Shown here: positions 6,792-19,097 of the stretch, piece by piece
Numbering within the stretch: position 1 is the first letter of the stretch
Layout: each line of letters opens with the position of its first letter
NCBI GenBank assembly: GCA_949775045.1
Contig: OX459101.1
Span: 12,636,347-12,700,346, forward strand
Source: Metridium senile
Lineage: Eukaryota; Cnidaria; Anthozoa; Actiniaria; Metridiidae
Direction: 5' to 3'
DNA length: 64,000 nt
Notes under the pieces: model-generated
What the model was told of the DNA's origin: nothing
Seen by the model: the letters and a program-made list of their open reading frames with translations, nothing else
Databases searched by the model: none
Made by a program: the position numbers and the translations under genes

Positions 6792-8117
6792 TTAGAATAA
6801 GTTATCGATATCTTTATAATCAAGTACGAATTTTGCAAAGCAATGTTGACAAGGTGAAAGGGATTTCTGTTTATCCTGCGGTATTTGTTTCCAAAAATTA
6901 AATGTACGCCACCTAACCTGCATCATCTGGGTATTTGCAGAATCTAATGACCCTCCTTTAACTAGGACCATAGGGGCATCGGCGGTAGCAAAGAATGGCG
7001 TATTTTTGTTGAATTCCACATCCTTGACACCAAAGTTTTTGGGCACAGGTAAATGGACAGTATCGCCCTCTAACAACTGAAGTAAATCTCCCCAAGCAAT
7101 CACAGAGGGATGCCAGCGGAAGTCGTTCAACACTACCACTTCAGCATCTTCAACACCAAGCCATGCAAATGTACCGGTAGCGGGGTTGGTGAAGGTTTTG
7201 TAGATGTTCTTTAAAGGAGATATGATAAAGGTTTTCCCCGTGTTAGCCGGACCGTATACATAAATGTTCCTATATTTCCCGCGTCCGTCCTTAAGCGCCT
7301 TGAAAATACCACTACAAAATGCTGACACAGACAACTCGTTCTGTGACATGAGTGTAAGTGCCATTTCAAGCCACTGGCCATTACAATCAGTTACACAGCT
7401 TGCCCCATATGCTTCATTGAGAATGTCGATGCGACTCATCTTAAGGCGTTGCATCTGCATTGGGGCTTCTACGAATTCCTTGGCCAACTCTAAGGCCTCA
7501 TTCACCACTTTGGCACCTCTATTGGCAATGAATTGGGCTAGTTGTGTTTTTCCTTCATTCTTTTGAACTACAGCTAAATTAACGAGTTCTAAACGTGTTT
7601 TGATGTTTTGTTCTTGTATGATTTGAACAACGTCAAATGTCGAATAGCGTTTTGCCTTTTTCTTATCGCCTTTATTTTTCGTAGATCTTTTTCTGTTGGC
7701 TGTTATAGCTTGCTCTGTTGAGGGTGGATCTGTTAAGATGGGATGATCTGCTGACTTGGCAAATTCTTTATCCTCCTTAATGACATACTGGTGGGCGCTG
7801 TAGTATGTGTTGTGATTACAACTGAAATTGACTCTAATGTCGTGATGATTCTGTATATACTGCCTAACCCTTGACCACCTTGATCTCTTGTTCAGCTTCA
7901 ATGCCATGTGGTAATGTGTTGAGTTCTCTGACTCGGAGGTTTCAGCATGGCTTTCTTTACAAACAACCCAATGATTCACTTCAACTTGCGCCACTTGTTG
8001 GAATGCATTTGCAATAATCATCGCAAAAGTTTCCCTTGACGACACTTTATCTAAGTCTGCACGACTATACGTAATCAAATAGACAAGTGACTGATGCCGA
8101 GTGTTTGAAGAAGCCAT
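6792..8117 (-). CDS. Rep (HUH-SF3), unit 2
   Basis: Full-length, 441 residues, translation identical to unit 1, with HYH, YVIK and GPANTGKT all present. Its start faces the unit 3 transposase across a palindrome-free junction. Confidence 0.9.
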   Translation of the reverse strand: MASSNTRHQSLVYLITYSRADLDKVSSRETFAMIIANAFQQVAQVEVNHWVVCKESHAETSESENSTHYHMALKLNKRSRWSRVRQYIQNHHDIRVNFSCNHNTYYSAHQYVIKEDKEFAKSADHPILTDPPSTEQAITANRKRSTKNKGDKKKAKRYSTFDVVQIIQEQNIKTRLELVNLAVVQKNEGKTQLAQFIANRGAKVVNEALELAKEFVEAPMQMQRLKMSRIDILNEAYGASCVTDCNGQWLEMALTLMSQNELSVSAFCSGIFKALKDGRGKYRNIYVYGPANTGKTFIISPLKNIYKTFTNPATGTFAWLGVEDAEVVVLNDFRWHPSVIAWGDLLQLLEGDTVHLPVPKNFGVKDVEFNKNTPFFATADAPMVLVKGGSLDSANTQMMQVRWRTFNFWKQIPQDKQKSLSPCQHCFAKFVLDYKDIDNLF

Positions 8118-8640
8118 TGTAATACTTACTTCAGGTCTGATTACATAAAATTGTAAGAATTTGGCGTCAAATTACACTTTAATTATGCAAATACTTTGTA
8201 AAGCCATAATTTATTTTGGGCTTCCTGTGTTATCAATCAATTCAAAAATAAAAAAATAGCCACATATTATTATAAATTTTTATTAATTAGTTATGTAAAT
8301 CATGACGACATACAGTTTATTTAACATTCGTGGCATTTTTGGTACGATTTACTGCGGTTTTCATGACGATTTTCATACAATCGATTTTAAGACAAGTACT
8401 GTACAAGTAATTCATTAGAAAGTGTGATAATATCAGGTTTCGTCAATGTATATATTATTATAAATTACGGACAATGCAAGATAATGAATCATTTCAGTAT
8501 ACATGTTATTTTGTACATTTTTTGTGGTTGATTGGGTTAATTTTGTGTTTTTCATATGCTCGCGGACTGACGGGATTCCTGTGTAAACGTAATTATTATG
8601 TCATAGACTGCAAAATTTCATTTTTCTTGCACAATCAGAC

Positions 8641-9747
8641 ATGGTGGCAAAACTTAAGCCAACAAAAGTAGCGTATGCTATTCTGTTACGCGAGAAAGAA
8701 CGTTATTCATTCCGTATTATCGCAAAAAAGTGTAACATTTCCAAATCGTCGGCACATCGAATATGGAAGTATCGTCAAAACTACCTTCGAAGTGAATGTA
8801 AAGAAAAGGCAATTGTGCATAGAAATAAGGGACGGAAACCTCGAATCAATGAAAGAGACAAGAGAGAAATGCTGAGAACACTCACAAGAATGAGAAAGAA
8901 AGATGTTAATCTAACCGTCATGTCGTTAGTTAGAGAGGCGGGAATAGATCCGACATTGGTGCATCGAAGGACATTTACAAGATACCTTAACAAATGGGGG
9001 TTTCACTTCCTTCAATCTCGAAAAAAGGGACTGTTAAGTGACAAGGACAAGGAATTGCGCTTAAAGTATGCAAAGAAGATGCGGAGTTTATTGAAGGACA
9101 ATCCTACGTTTTACACTCATCACATAGCTTTCTACTTGGATGGAGTATCCTTTATACATAAGTACAACCCCAAGAATGAAGCCTGTAGACCGAAATCTCG
9201 AGTTTGGAGGAAAAAGGGTGAGGGGTTATCAATAACGGCAAGAGGAACAAAAGAGCTGGCTGGTGGACGAAGGCTTCACATTATGGTGGCCGTTGCATAT
9301 GGCAAAGGCGTTGTATTATGCCAACCATATGAGAAGTTGAACGGTGAGTTCTTCGCCAACTTTATTCGGACGCATTTTAATTTAACGTTTGGAAAGGCAG
9401 GCCCGAAAGTAATGGGACAAAGACTATTTGTAATGGACAACGACCCAAGTCAAACAAGCTGTAAAGCAATGAGTGCATTAAGTGACATTGAGGCGACATT
9501 GCATCGCATCCCCAGCCGCACACAGGACCTAAATCCTCCAGAAAATGTTTTCCATATAGTTAAAAAGAGACTCGAACAAGAAGCTATAACTTTGAATTTG
9601 ACGATGGAAACATTTGACAACTTTAAAGAACGGGTATTGAAATGCTTTCAAAGTATTGACAGTGATTTAATTGATAAAACAATTGCGAGCTTACCAAAGC
9701 GCGTAGAAAACATTATCAGTCTCTGTGGAGGACGAACAAAATACTGA
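8641..9747 (+). CDS. DD34E transposase, unit 3
   Basis: Full-length and identical in translation to the reference copy. The altered core end lies 241 bases upstream of its start codon and does not touch the gene. Confidence 0.93.
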   Translation: MVAKLKPTKVAYAILLREKERYSFRIIAKKCNISKSSAHRIWKYRQNYLRSECKEKAIVHRNKGRKPRINERDKREMLRTLTRMRKKDVNLTVMSLVREAGIDPTLVHRRTFTRYLNKWGFHFLQSRKKGLLSDKDKELRLKYAKKMRSLLKDNPTFYTHHIAFYLDGVSFIHKYNPKNEACRPKSRVWRKKGEGLSITARGTKELAGGRRLHIMVAVAYGKGVVLCQPYEKLNGEFFANFIRTHFNLTFGKAGPKVMGQRLFVMDNDPSQTSCKAMSALSDIEATLHRIPSRTQDLNPPENVFHIVKKRLEQEAITLNLTMETFDNFKERVLKCFQSIDSDLIDKTIASLPKRVENIISLCGGRTKY

Positions 9748-10724
9748 ATACCTATACTTAATTATTGATCATTAATTTTATCTGGAGGACGAACAAAATA
9801 CTATACCGGGTGCCTATACTTATTGAACACATTCAAATGTAACCATAATCTATCATTTATTTGTCAATAGAATGTTTATTACTATCTCTAAATAAACAGT
9901 AATATTCTACAAGATTCAGGTATTTATTTAATGATAATGATCACTAGTACAATATATTATAATATAAACCATGTTTTATAATTACAAACAATCAAGGATA
10001 ATTATTATATCAAGTATCATGAACAATAGGCCGATCAGCATATTAAGTTACAATACTCCATACTACTCCACACGACCTTATGTGTTAAACAACAATATAA
10101 ATCAGTATAATTTTGATAAATTATACTTGTCTTCTACGACAAATCAGTCATGTACACTTTCTAGAGCATGTACGTCTAATAATGTTCATGGCATGTTACG
10201 TATAATATGATAATCATCATTACTCCACTGTGATCTATATAAAAGTTGATAGTCTAATAGATTTACTTAACATTCATATGGAGTAATGTGCGTTTAAATA
10301 CAATATGTCAACATTTTCTGTTGATAAGGGGACTAAACCGTAGAAGACGACTTCATAGTCTTATATAAAGCTAATTAAGATCCATATATTAAAATGAACA
10401 ATCCTATTGTGTTATAATTATCAGTTAACATGATGGAGTATTGAGTGGAGTAATGTATAGCTTATTTCCTCGAATAAGCGCCGCGGCGCTTATTAAACTA
10501 TTATCGTTTACACAGTCCCCTTCTTAATCAGAACTACGAATATCCGGTGGAGATAATTTAATGGACGAGCGGTGAAATATAATTATTTTCAACTGAAAAA
10601 TAACGCTTTTGATAAAAGTTTCCTTTTAATGCTGTTATAGAGTAACATTATTGCGTTAAAATGCGGTCATTATACGAGAGTGGCGCTCATTCCAAAGCAG
10701 TGCTTATTCGAGTAAATACGGTGT

Positions 10725-12050
10725 TTAGAATAAGTTATCGATATCTTTATAATCAAGTACGAATTTTGCAAAGCAATGTTGACAAGGTGAAAGGGATTTC
10801 TGTTTATCCTGCGGTATTTGTTTCCAAAAATTAAATGTACGCCACCTAACCTGCATCATCTGGGTATTTGCAGAATCTAATGACCCTCCTTTAACTAGGA
10901 CCATAGGGGCATCGGCGGTAGCAAAGAATGGCGTATTTTTGTTGAATTCCACATCCTTGACACCAAAGTTTTTGGGCACAGGTAAATGGACAGTATCGCC
11001 CTCTAACAACTGAAGTAAATCTCCCCAAGCAATCACAGAGGGATGCCAGCGGAAGTCGTTCAACACTACCACTTCAGCATCTTCAACACCAAGCCATGCA
11101 AATGTACCGGTAGCGGGGTTGGTGAAGGTTTTGTAGATGTTCTTTAAAGGAGATATGATAAAGGTTTTCCCCGTGTTAGCCGGACCGTATACATAAATGT
11201 TCCTATATTTCCCGCGTCCGTCCTTAAGCGCCTTGAAAATACCACTACAAAATGCTGACACAGACAACTCGTTCTGTGACATGAGTGTAAGTGCCATTTC
11301 AAGCCACTGGCCATTACAATCAGTTACACAGCTTGCCCCATATGCTTCATTGAGAATGTCGATGCGACTCATCTTAAGGCGTTGCATCTGCATTGGGGCT
11401 TCTACGAATTCCTTGGCCAACTCTAAGGCCTCATTCACCACTTTGGCACCTCTATTGGCAATGAATTGGGCTAGTTGTGTTTTTCCTTCATTCTTTTGAA
11501 CTACAGCTAAATTAACGAGTTCTAAACGTGTTTTGATGTTTTGTTCTTGTATGATTTGAACAACGTCAAATGTCGAATAGCGTTTTGCCTTTTTCTTATC
11601 GCCTTTATTTTTCGTAGATCTTTTTCTGTTGGCTGTTATAGCTTGCTCTGTTGAGGGTGGATCTGTTAAGATGGGATGATCTGCTGACTTGGCAAATTCT
11701 TTATCCTCCTTAATGACATACTGGTGGGCGCTGTAGTATGTGTTGTGATTACAACTGAAATTGACTCTAATGTCGTGATGATTCTGTATATACTGCCTAA
11801 CCCTTGACCACCTTGATCTCTTGTTCAGCTTCAATGCCATGTGGTAATGTGTTGAGTTCTCTGACTCGGAGGTTTCAGCATGGCTTTCTTTACAAACAAC
11901 CCAATGATTCACTTCAACTTGCGCCACTTGTTGGAATGCATTTGCAATAATCATCGCAAAAGTTTCCCTTGACGACACTTTATCTAAGTCTGCACGACTA
12001 TACGTAATCAAATAGACAAGTGACTGATGCCGAGTGTTTGAAGAAGCCAT
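10725..12050 (-). CDS. Rep (HUH-SF3), unit 3
   Basis: Full-length, 441 residues, identical in translation to unit 1. A complete palindrome (12328-12577) lies upstream, so this copy has the standard promoter context. Confidence 0.9.
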   Translation of the reverse strand: MASSNTRHQSLVYLITYSRADLDKVSSRETFAMIIANAFQQVAQVEVNHWVVCKESHAETSESENSTHYHMALKLNKRSRWSRVRQYIQNHHDIRVNFSCNHNTYYSAHQYVIKEDKEFAKSADHPILTDPPSTEQAITANRKRSTKNKGDKKKAKRYSTFDVVQIIQEQNIKTRLELVNLAVVQKNEGKTQLAQFIANRGAKVVNEALELAKEFVEAPMQMQRLKMSRIDILNEAYGASCVTDCNGQWLEMALTLMSQNELSVSAFCSGIFKALKDGRGKYRNIYVYGPANTGKTFIISPLKNIYKTFTNPATGTFAWLGVEDAEVVVLNDFRWHPSVIAWGDLLQLLEGDTVHLPVPKNFGVKDVEFNKNTPFFATADAPMVLVKGGSLDSANTQMMQVRWRTFNFWKQIPQDKQKSLSPCQHCFAKFVLDYKDIDNLF

Positions 12051-12327
12051 TGTAATACTTACTTCAGGTCTGATTACATAAAATTGTAAGAATTTGGCGT
12101 CAAATTACACTTTAATTATGCAAATACTTTGTAAAGCCATAATTTATTTTGGGCTTCCTGTGTTATCAATCAATTCAAAAATAAAAAAATAGCCACATAT
12201 TATTATAAATTTTTATTAATTAGTTATGTAAATCATGACGACATACAGTTTATTTAACATTCGTGGCATTTTTGGTACGATTTACTGCGGTTTTCATGAC
12301 GATTTTCATACAATCGATTTTAAGACA

Positions 12328-12577
12328 ATCATGGACATAAATATTGGGACACAGCAGGTTATTAGTGGTTTTTCACATATAATTGTTCATTTTTCATCAT
12401 ATCCTCCCCCTCCCCCCCTATCTCAATGTTGATTTGACCAAGGAATGCCTACCAATGACCCATGTAACTCATGAACGGTCAACATTGAATGGAGGGGGGA
12501 GGGGAGGGCTAAAAATGATGAAGGGTAACGTTTTTATTCGAATTGTTAATGTTGTCCCAAACAATATTGTCCGTGAT
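12328..12577 (+). repeat. Terminal palindrome, copy 2
   Basis: Same 250-bp sequence and orientation as the copy at 279-528. It separates Rep of unit 3 from transposase of unit 4. Confidence 0.85.
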
Positions 12578-12823
12578 TGTCTTGTACAAGTAATTCATTA
12601 GAAAGTGTGATAATATCAGGTTTCGTCAATGTATATATTATTATAAATTACGGACAATGCAAGATAATGAATCATTTCAGTATACATGTTATTTTGTACA
12701 TTTTTTGTGGTTGATTGGGTTAATTTTGTGTTTTTCATATGCTCGCGGACTGACGGGATTCCTGTGTAAACGTAATTATTATGTCATAGACTGCAAAATT
12801 TCATTTTTCTTGCACAATCAGAC

Positions 12824-13930
12824 ATGGTGGCAAAACTTAAGCCAACAAAAGTAGCGTATGCTATTCTGTTACGCGAGAAAGAACGTTATTCATTCCGTAT
12901 TATCGCAAAAAAGTGTAACATTTCCAAATCGTCGGCACATCGAATATGGAAGTATCGTCAAAACTACCTTCGAAGTGAATGTAAAGAAAAGGCAATTGTG
13001 CATAGAAATAAGGGACGGAAACCTCGAATCAATGAAAGAGACAAGAGAGAAATGCTGAGAACACTCACAAGAATGAGAAAGAAAGATGTTAATCTAACCG
13101 TCATGTCGTTAGTTAGAGAGGCGGGAATAGATCCGACATTGGTGCATCGAAGGACATTTACAAGATACCTTAACAAATGGGGGTTTCACTTCCTTCAATC
13201 TCGAAAAAAGGGACTGTTAAGTGACAAGGACAAGGAATTGCGCTTAAAGTATGCAAAGAAGATGCGGAGTTTATTGAAGGACAATCCTACGTTTTACACT
13301 CATCACATAGCTTTCTACTTGGATGGAGTATCCTTTATACATAAGTACAACCCCAAGAATGAAGCCTGTAGACCGAAATCTCGAGTTTGGAGGAAAAAGG
13401 GTGAGGGGTTATCAATAACGGCAAGAGGAACAAAAGAGCTGGCTGGTGGACGAAGGCTTCACATTATGGTGGCCGTTGCATATGGCAAAGGCGTTGTATT
13501 ATGCCAACCATATGAGAAGTTGAACGGTGAGTTCTTCGCCAACTTTATTCGGACGCATTTTAATTTAACGTTTGGAAAGGCAGGCCCGAAAGTAATGGGA
13601 CAAAGACTATTTGTAATGGACAACGACCCAAGTCAAACAAGCTGTAAAGCAATGAGTGCATTAAGTGACATTGAGGCGACATTGCATCGCATCCCCAGCC
13701 GCACACAGGACCTAAATCCTCCAGAAAATGTTTTCCATATAGTTAAAAAGAGACTCGAACAAGAAGCTATAACTTTGAATTTGACGATGGAAACATTTGA
13801 CAACTTTAAAGAACGGGTATTGAAATGCTTTCAAAGTATTGACAGTGATTTAATTGATAAAACAATTGCGAGCTTACCAAAGCGCGTAGAAAACATTATC
13901 AGTCTCTGTGGAGGACGAACAAAATACTGA
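12824..13930 (+). CDS. DD34E transposase, unit 4
   Basis: Full-length and identical in translation to the reference copy. It is intact although the partner Rep in the same unit is frameshifted. Confidence 0.93.
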   Translation: MVAKLKPTKVAYAILLREKERYSFRIIAKKCNISKSSAHRIWKYRQNYLRSECKEKAIVHRNKGRKPRINERDKREMLRTLTRMRKKDVNLTVMSLVREAGIDPTLVHRRTFTRYLNKWGFHFLQSRKKGLLSDKDKELRLKYAKKMRSLLKDNPTFYTHHIAFYLDGVSFIHKYNPKNEACRPKSRVWRKKGEGLSITARGTKELAGGRRLHIMVAVAYGKGVVLCQPYEKLNGEFFANFIRTHFNLTFGKAGPKVMGQRLFVMDNDPSQTSCKAMSALSDIEATLHRIPSRTQDLNPPENVFHIVKKRLEQEAITLNLTMETFDNFKERVLKCFQSIDSDLIDKTIASLPKRVENIISLCGGRTKY

Positions 13931-14907
13931 ATACCTATACTTAATTATTGATCATTAATTTTATCTGGAGGACGAACAAAATACTATACCGGGTGCCTAT
14001 ACTTATTGAACACATTCAAATGTAACCATAATCTATCATTTATTTGTCAATAGAATGTTTATTACTATCTCTAAATAAACAGTAATATTCTACAAGATTC
14101 AGGTATTTATTTAATGATAATGATCACTAGTACAATATATTATAATATAAACCATGTTTTATAATTACAAACAATCAAGGATAATTATTATATCAAGTAT
14201 CATGAACAATAGGCCGATCAGCATATTAAGTTACAATACTCCATACTACTCCACACGACCTTATGTGTTAAACAACAATATAAATCAGTATAATTTTGAT
14301 AAATTATACTTGTCTTCTACGACAAATCAGTCATGTACACTTTCTAGAGCATGTACGTCTAATAATGTTCATGGCATGTTACGTATAATATGATAATCAT
14401 CATTACTCCACTGTGATCTATATAAAAGTTGATAGTCTAATAGATTTACTTAACATTCATATGGAGTAATGTGCGTTTAAATACAATATGTCAACATTTT
14501 CTGTTGATAAGGGGACTAAACCGTAGAAGACGACTTCATAGTCTTATATAAAGCTAATTAAGATCCATATATTAAAATGAACAATCCTATTGTGTTATAA
14601 TTATCAGTTAACATGATGGAGTATTGAGTGGAGTAATGTATAGCTTATTTCCTCGAATAAGCGCCGCGGCGCTTATTAAACTATTATCGTTTACACAGTC
14701 CCCTTCTTAATCAGAACTACGAATATCCGGTGGAGATAATTTAATGGACGAGCGGTGAAATATAATTATTTTCAACTGAAAAATAACGCTTTTGATAAAA
14801 GTTTCCTTTTAATGCTGTTATAGAGTAACATTATTGCGTTAAAATGCGGTCATTATACGAGAGTGGCGCTCATTCCAAAGCAGTGCTTATTCGAGTAAAT
14901 ACGGTGT

Positions 14908-16240
14908 TTAGAATAAGTTATCGATATCTTTATAATCAAGTACGAATTTTGCAAAGCAATGTTGACAAGGTGAAAGGGATTTCTGTTTATCCTGCGGTAT
15001 TTGTTTCCAAAAATTAAATGTACGCCACCTAACCTGCATCATCTGGGTATTTGCAGAATCTAATGACCCTCCTTTAACTAGGACCATAGGGGCATCGGCG
15101 GTAGCAAAGAATGGCGTATTTTTGTTGAATTCCACATCCTTGACACCAAAGTTTTTGGGCACAGGTAAATGGACAGTATCGCCCTCTAACAACTGAAGTA
15201 AATCTCCCCAAGCAATCACAGAGGGATGCCAGCGGAAGTCGTTCAACACTACCACTTCAGCATCTTCAACACCAAGCCATGCAAATGTACCGGTAGCGGG
15301 GTTGGTGAAGGTTTTGTAGATGTTCTTTAAAGGAGATATGATAAAGGTTTTCCCCGTGTTAGCCGGACCGTATACATAAATGTTCCTATATTTCCCGCGT
15401 CCGTCCTTAAGCGCCTTGAAAATACCACTACAAAATGCTGACACAGACAACTCGTTCTGTGACATGAGTGTAAGTGCCATTTCAAGCCACTGGCCATTAC
15501 AATCAGTTACACAGCTTGCCCCATATGCTTCATTGAGAATGTCGATGCGACTCATCTTAAGGCGTTGCATCTGCATTGGGGCTTCTACGAATTCCTTGGC
15601 CAACTCTAAGGCCTCATTCACCACTTTGGCACCTCTATTGGCAATGAATTGGGCTAGTTGTGTTTTTCCTTCATTCTTTTGAACTACAGCTAAATTAACG
15701 AGTTCTAAACGTGTTTTGATGTTTTGTTCTTGTATGATTTGAACAACGTCAAATGTCGAATAGCGTTTTGCCTTTTTCTTATCGCCTTTATTTTTCGTAG
15801 ATCTTTTTCTGTTGGCTGTTATAGCTTGCTCTGTTGAGGGTGGATCTGTTAAGATGGGATGATCTGCTGACTTGGCAAATTCTTTATCCTCCTTAATGAC
15901 ATACTGGTGGGCGCTGTAGTATGTGTTGTGATTACAACTGAAATTGACTCTAATGTCGTGATGATTCTGTATATACTGCCTAACCCTTGACCACCTTGAT
16001 CTCTTGTTCAGCTTCAATGCCATGTGGTAATGTGTTGAGTTCTCTGACTCGGAGGTTTCAGCATGGCTTTCTTTACAAACAACCCAATGATTCACTTCAA
16101 CTTGCGCCACGCGCCACTTGTTGGAATGCATTTGCAATAATCATCGCAAAAGTTTCCCTTGACGACACTTTATCTAAGTCTGCACGACTATACGTAATCA
16201 AATAGACAAGTGACTGATGCCGAGTGTTTGAAGAAGCCAT
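14908..16240 (-). pseudogene. Rep, unit 4, frameshifted near residue 43 by a 7-bp duplication
   Basis: The usual start codon is at 16238-16240. The GCGCCAC duplication shifts the frame after about 42 residues. An open frame from an internal ATG at 16137 still covers the HYH, YVIK and helicase motifs (409 residues), so a protein lacking the N-terminal strand could be made. This lies about 4.5 kb from the N gap. It may be a real mutation or an assembly error. Confidence 0.75.
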
Positions 16241-16517
16241 TGTAATACTTACTTCAGGTCTGATTACATAAAATTGTAAGAATTTGGCGTCAAATTACAC
16301 TTTAATTATGCAAATACTTTGTAAAGCCATAATTTATTTTGGGCTTCCTGTGTTATCAATCAATTCAAAAATAAAAAAATAGCCACATATTATTATAAAT
16401 TTTTATTAATTAGTTATGTAAATCATGACGACATACAGTTTATTTAACATTCGTGGCATTTTTGGTACGATTTACTGCGGTTTTCATGACGATTTTCATA
16501 CAATCGATTTTAAGACA

Positions 16518-16767
16518 ATCATGGACATAAATATTGGGACACAGCAGGTTATTAGTGGTTTTTCACATATAATTGTTCATTTTTCATCATATCCTCCCCC
16601 TCCCCCCCTATCTCAATGTTGATTTGACCAAGGAATGCCTACCAATGACCCATGTAACTCATGAACGGTCAACATTGAATGGAGGGGGGAGGGGAGGGCT
16701 AAAAATGATGAAGGGTAACGTTTTTATTCGAATTGTTAATGTTGTCCCAAACAATATTGTCCGTGAT
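16518..16767 (+). repeat. Terminal palindrome, copy 3
   Basis: Same 250 bp and orientation as copy 1, between units 4 and 5. Confidence 0.85.
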
Positions 16768-17013
16768 TGTCTTGTACAAGTAATTCATTAGAAAGTGTGA
16801 TAATATCAGGTTTCGTCAATGTATATATTATTATAAATTACGGACAATGCAAGATAATGAATCATTTCAGTATACATGTTATTTTGTACATTTTTTGTGG
16901 TTGATTGGGTTAATTTTGTGTTTTTCATATGCTCGCGGACTGACGGGATTCCTGTGTAAACGTAATTATTATGTCATAGACTGCAAAATTTCATTTTTCT
17001 TGCACAATCAGAC

Positions 17014-18120
17014 ATGGTGGCAAAACTTAAGCCAACAAAAGTAGCGTATGCTATTCTGTTACGCGAGAAAGAACGTTATTCATTCCGTATTATCGCAAAA
17101 AAGTGTAACATTTCCAAATCGTCGGCACATCGAATATGGAAGTATCGTCAAAACTACCTTCGAAGTGAATGTAAAGAAAAGGCAATTGTGCATAGAAATA
17201 AGGGACGGAAACCTCGAATCAATGAAAGAGACAAGAGAGAAATGCTGAGAACACTCACAAGAATGAGAAAGAAAGATGTTAATCTAACCGTCATGTCGTT
17301 AGTTAGAGAGGCGGGAATAGATCCGACATTGGTGCATCGAAGGACATTTACAAGATACCTTAACAAATGGGGGTTTCACTTCCTTCAATCTCGAAAAAAG
17401 GGACTGTTAAGTGACAAGGACAAGGAATTGCGCTTAAAGTATGCAAAGAAGATGCGGAGTTTATTGAAGGACAATCCTACGTTTTACACTCATCACATAG
17501 CTTTCTACTTGGATGGAGTATCCTTTATACATAAGTACAACCCCAAGAATGAAGCCTGTAGACCGAAATCTCGAGTTTGGAGGAAAAAGGGTGAGGGGTT
17601 ATCAATAACGGCAAGAGGAACAAAAGAGCTGGCTGGTGGACGAAGGCTTCACATTATGGTGGCCGTTGCATATGGCAAAGGCGTTGTATTATGCCAACCA
17701 TATGAGAAGTTGAACGGTGAGTTCTTCGCCAACTTTATTCGGACGCATTTTAATTTAACGTTTGGAAAGGCAGGCCCGAAAGTAATGGGACAAAGACTAT
17801 TTGTAATGGACAACGACCCAAGTCAAACAAGCTGTAAAGCAATGAGTGCATTAAGTGACATTGAGGCGACATTGCATCGCATCCCCAGCCGCACACAGGA
17901 CCTAAATCCTCCAGAAAATGTTTTCCATATAGTTAAAAAGAGACTCGAACAAGAAGCTATAACTTTGAATTTGACGATGGAAACATTTGACAACTTTAAA
18001 GAACGGGTATTGAAATGCTTTCAAAGTATTGACAGTGATTTAATTGATAAAACAATTGCGAGCTTACCAAAGCGCGTAGAAAACATTATCAGTCTCTGTG
18101 GAGGACGAACAAAATACTGA
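17014..18120 (+). CDS. DD34E transposase, unit 5
   Basis: Full-length and identical in translation to the reference copy. It lies outside the error-rich stretch that affects Rep of this unit. Confidence 0.93.
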   Translation: MVAKLKPTKVAYAILLREKERYSFRIIAKKCNISKSSAHRIWKYRQNYLRSECKEKAIVHRNKGRKPRINERDKREMLRTLTRMRKKDVNLTVMSLVREAGIDPTLVHRRTFTRYLNKWGFHFLQSRKKGLLSDKDKELRLKYAKKMRSLLKDNPTFYTHHIAFYLDGVSFIHKYNPKNEACRPKSRVWRKKGEGLSITARGTKELAGGRRLHIMVAVAYGKGVVLCQPYEKLNGEFFANFIRTHFNLTFGKAGPKVMGQRLFVMDNDPSQTSCKAMSALSDIEATLHRIPSRTQDLNPPENVFHIVKKRLEQEAITLNLTMETFDNFKERVLKCFQSIDSDLIDKTIASLPKRVENIISLCGGRTKY

Positions 18121-19097
18121 ATACCTATACTTAATTATTGATCATTAATTTTATCTGGAGGACGAACAAAATACTATACCGGGTGCCTATACTTATTGAA
18201 CACATTCAAATGTAACCATAATCTATCATTTATTTGTCAATAGAATGTTTATTACTATCTCTAAATAAACAGTAATATTCTACAAGATTCAGGTATTTAT
18301 TTAATGATAATGATCACTAGTACAATATATTATAATATAAACCATGTTTTATAATTACAAACAATCAAGGATAATTATTATATCAAGTATCATGAACAAT
18401 AGGCCGATCAGCATATTAAGTTACAATACTCCATACTACTCCACACGACCTTATGTGTTAAACAACAATATAAATCAGTATAATTTTGATAAATTATACT
18501 TGTCTTCTACGACAAATCAGTCATGTACACTTTCTAGAGCATGTACGTCTAATAATGTTCATGGCATGTTACGTATAATATGATAATCATCATTACTCCA
18601 CTGTGATCTATATAAAAGTTGATAGTCTAATAGATTTACTTAACATTCATATGGAGTAATGTGCGTTTAAATACAATATGTCAACATTTTCTGTTGATAA
18701 GGGGACTAAACCGTAGAAGACGACTTCATAGTCTTATATAAAGCTAATTAAGATCCATATATTAAAATGAACAATCCTATTGTGTTATAATTATCAGTTA
18801 ACATGATGGAGTATTGAGTGGAGTAATGTATAGCTTATTTCCTCGAATAAGCGCCGCGGCGCTTATTAAACTATTATCGTTTACACAGTCCCCTTCTTAA
18901 TCAGAACTACGAATATCCGGTGGAGATAATTTAATGGACGAGCGGTGAAATATAATTATTTTCAACTGAAAAATAACGCTTTTGATAAAAGTTTCCTTTT
19001 AATGCTGTTATAGAGTAACATTATTGCGTTAAAATGCGGTCATTATACGAGAGTGGCGCTCATTCCAAAGCAGTGCTTATTCGAGTAAATACGGTGT

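Larger units (their letters stand above)
4462..8394 (+). mobile_element. Array unit 2, 3933 bp
   Basis: Same length and gene order as unit 1, with no difference noticed. It abuts unit 1 with no palindrome: AAGACA joins TGTCTT exactly, leaving a 12-bp palindrome at 4456-4467. It also abuts unit 3 without a palindrome. The heptamer and GC-palindrome region is 6121-6589. Confidence 0.9.
8395..12327 (+). mobile_element. Array unit 3, 3933 bp, altered left end
   Basis: The first six bases read AGTACT instead of TGTCTT, followed by the normal GTACAAG. The palindrome is missing on the left, so this junction is repaired or rearranged rather than clean. The right side carries a normal palindrome. The heptamer and GC-palindrome region is 10054-10522. 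Confidence 0.88.
12578..16517 (+). mobile_element. Array unit 4, 3940 bp with a 7-bp tandem duplication
   Basis: GCGCCAC is duplicated in tandem at 16104-16110 and 16111-16117, inside Rep. This accounts for the extra 7 bp, and no other change was noticed. Palindromes are present on both sides. The heptamer and GC-palindrome region is 14237-14705. Confidence 0.9.
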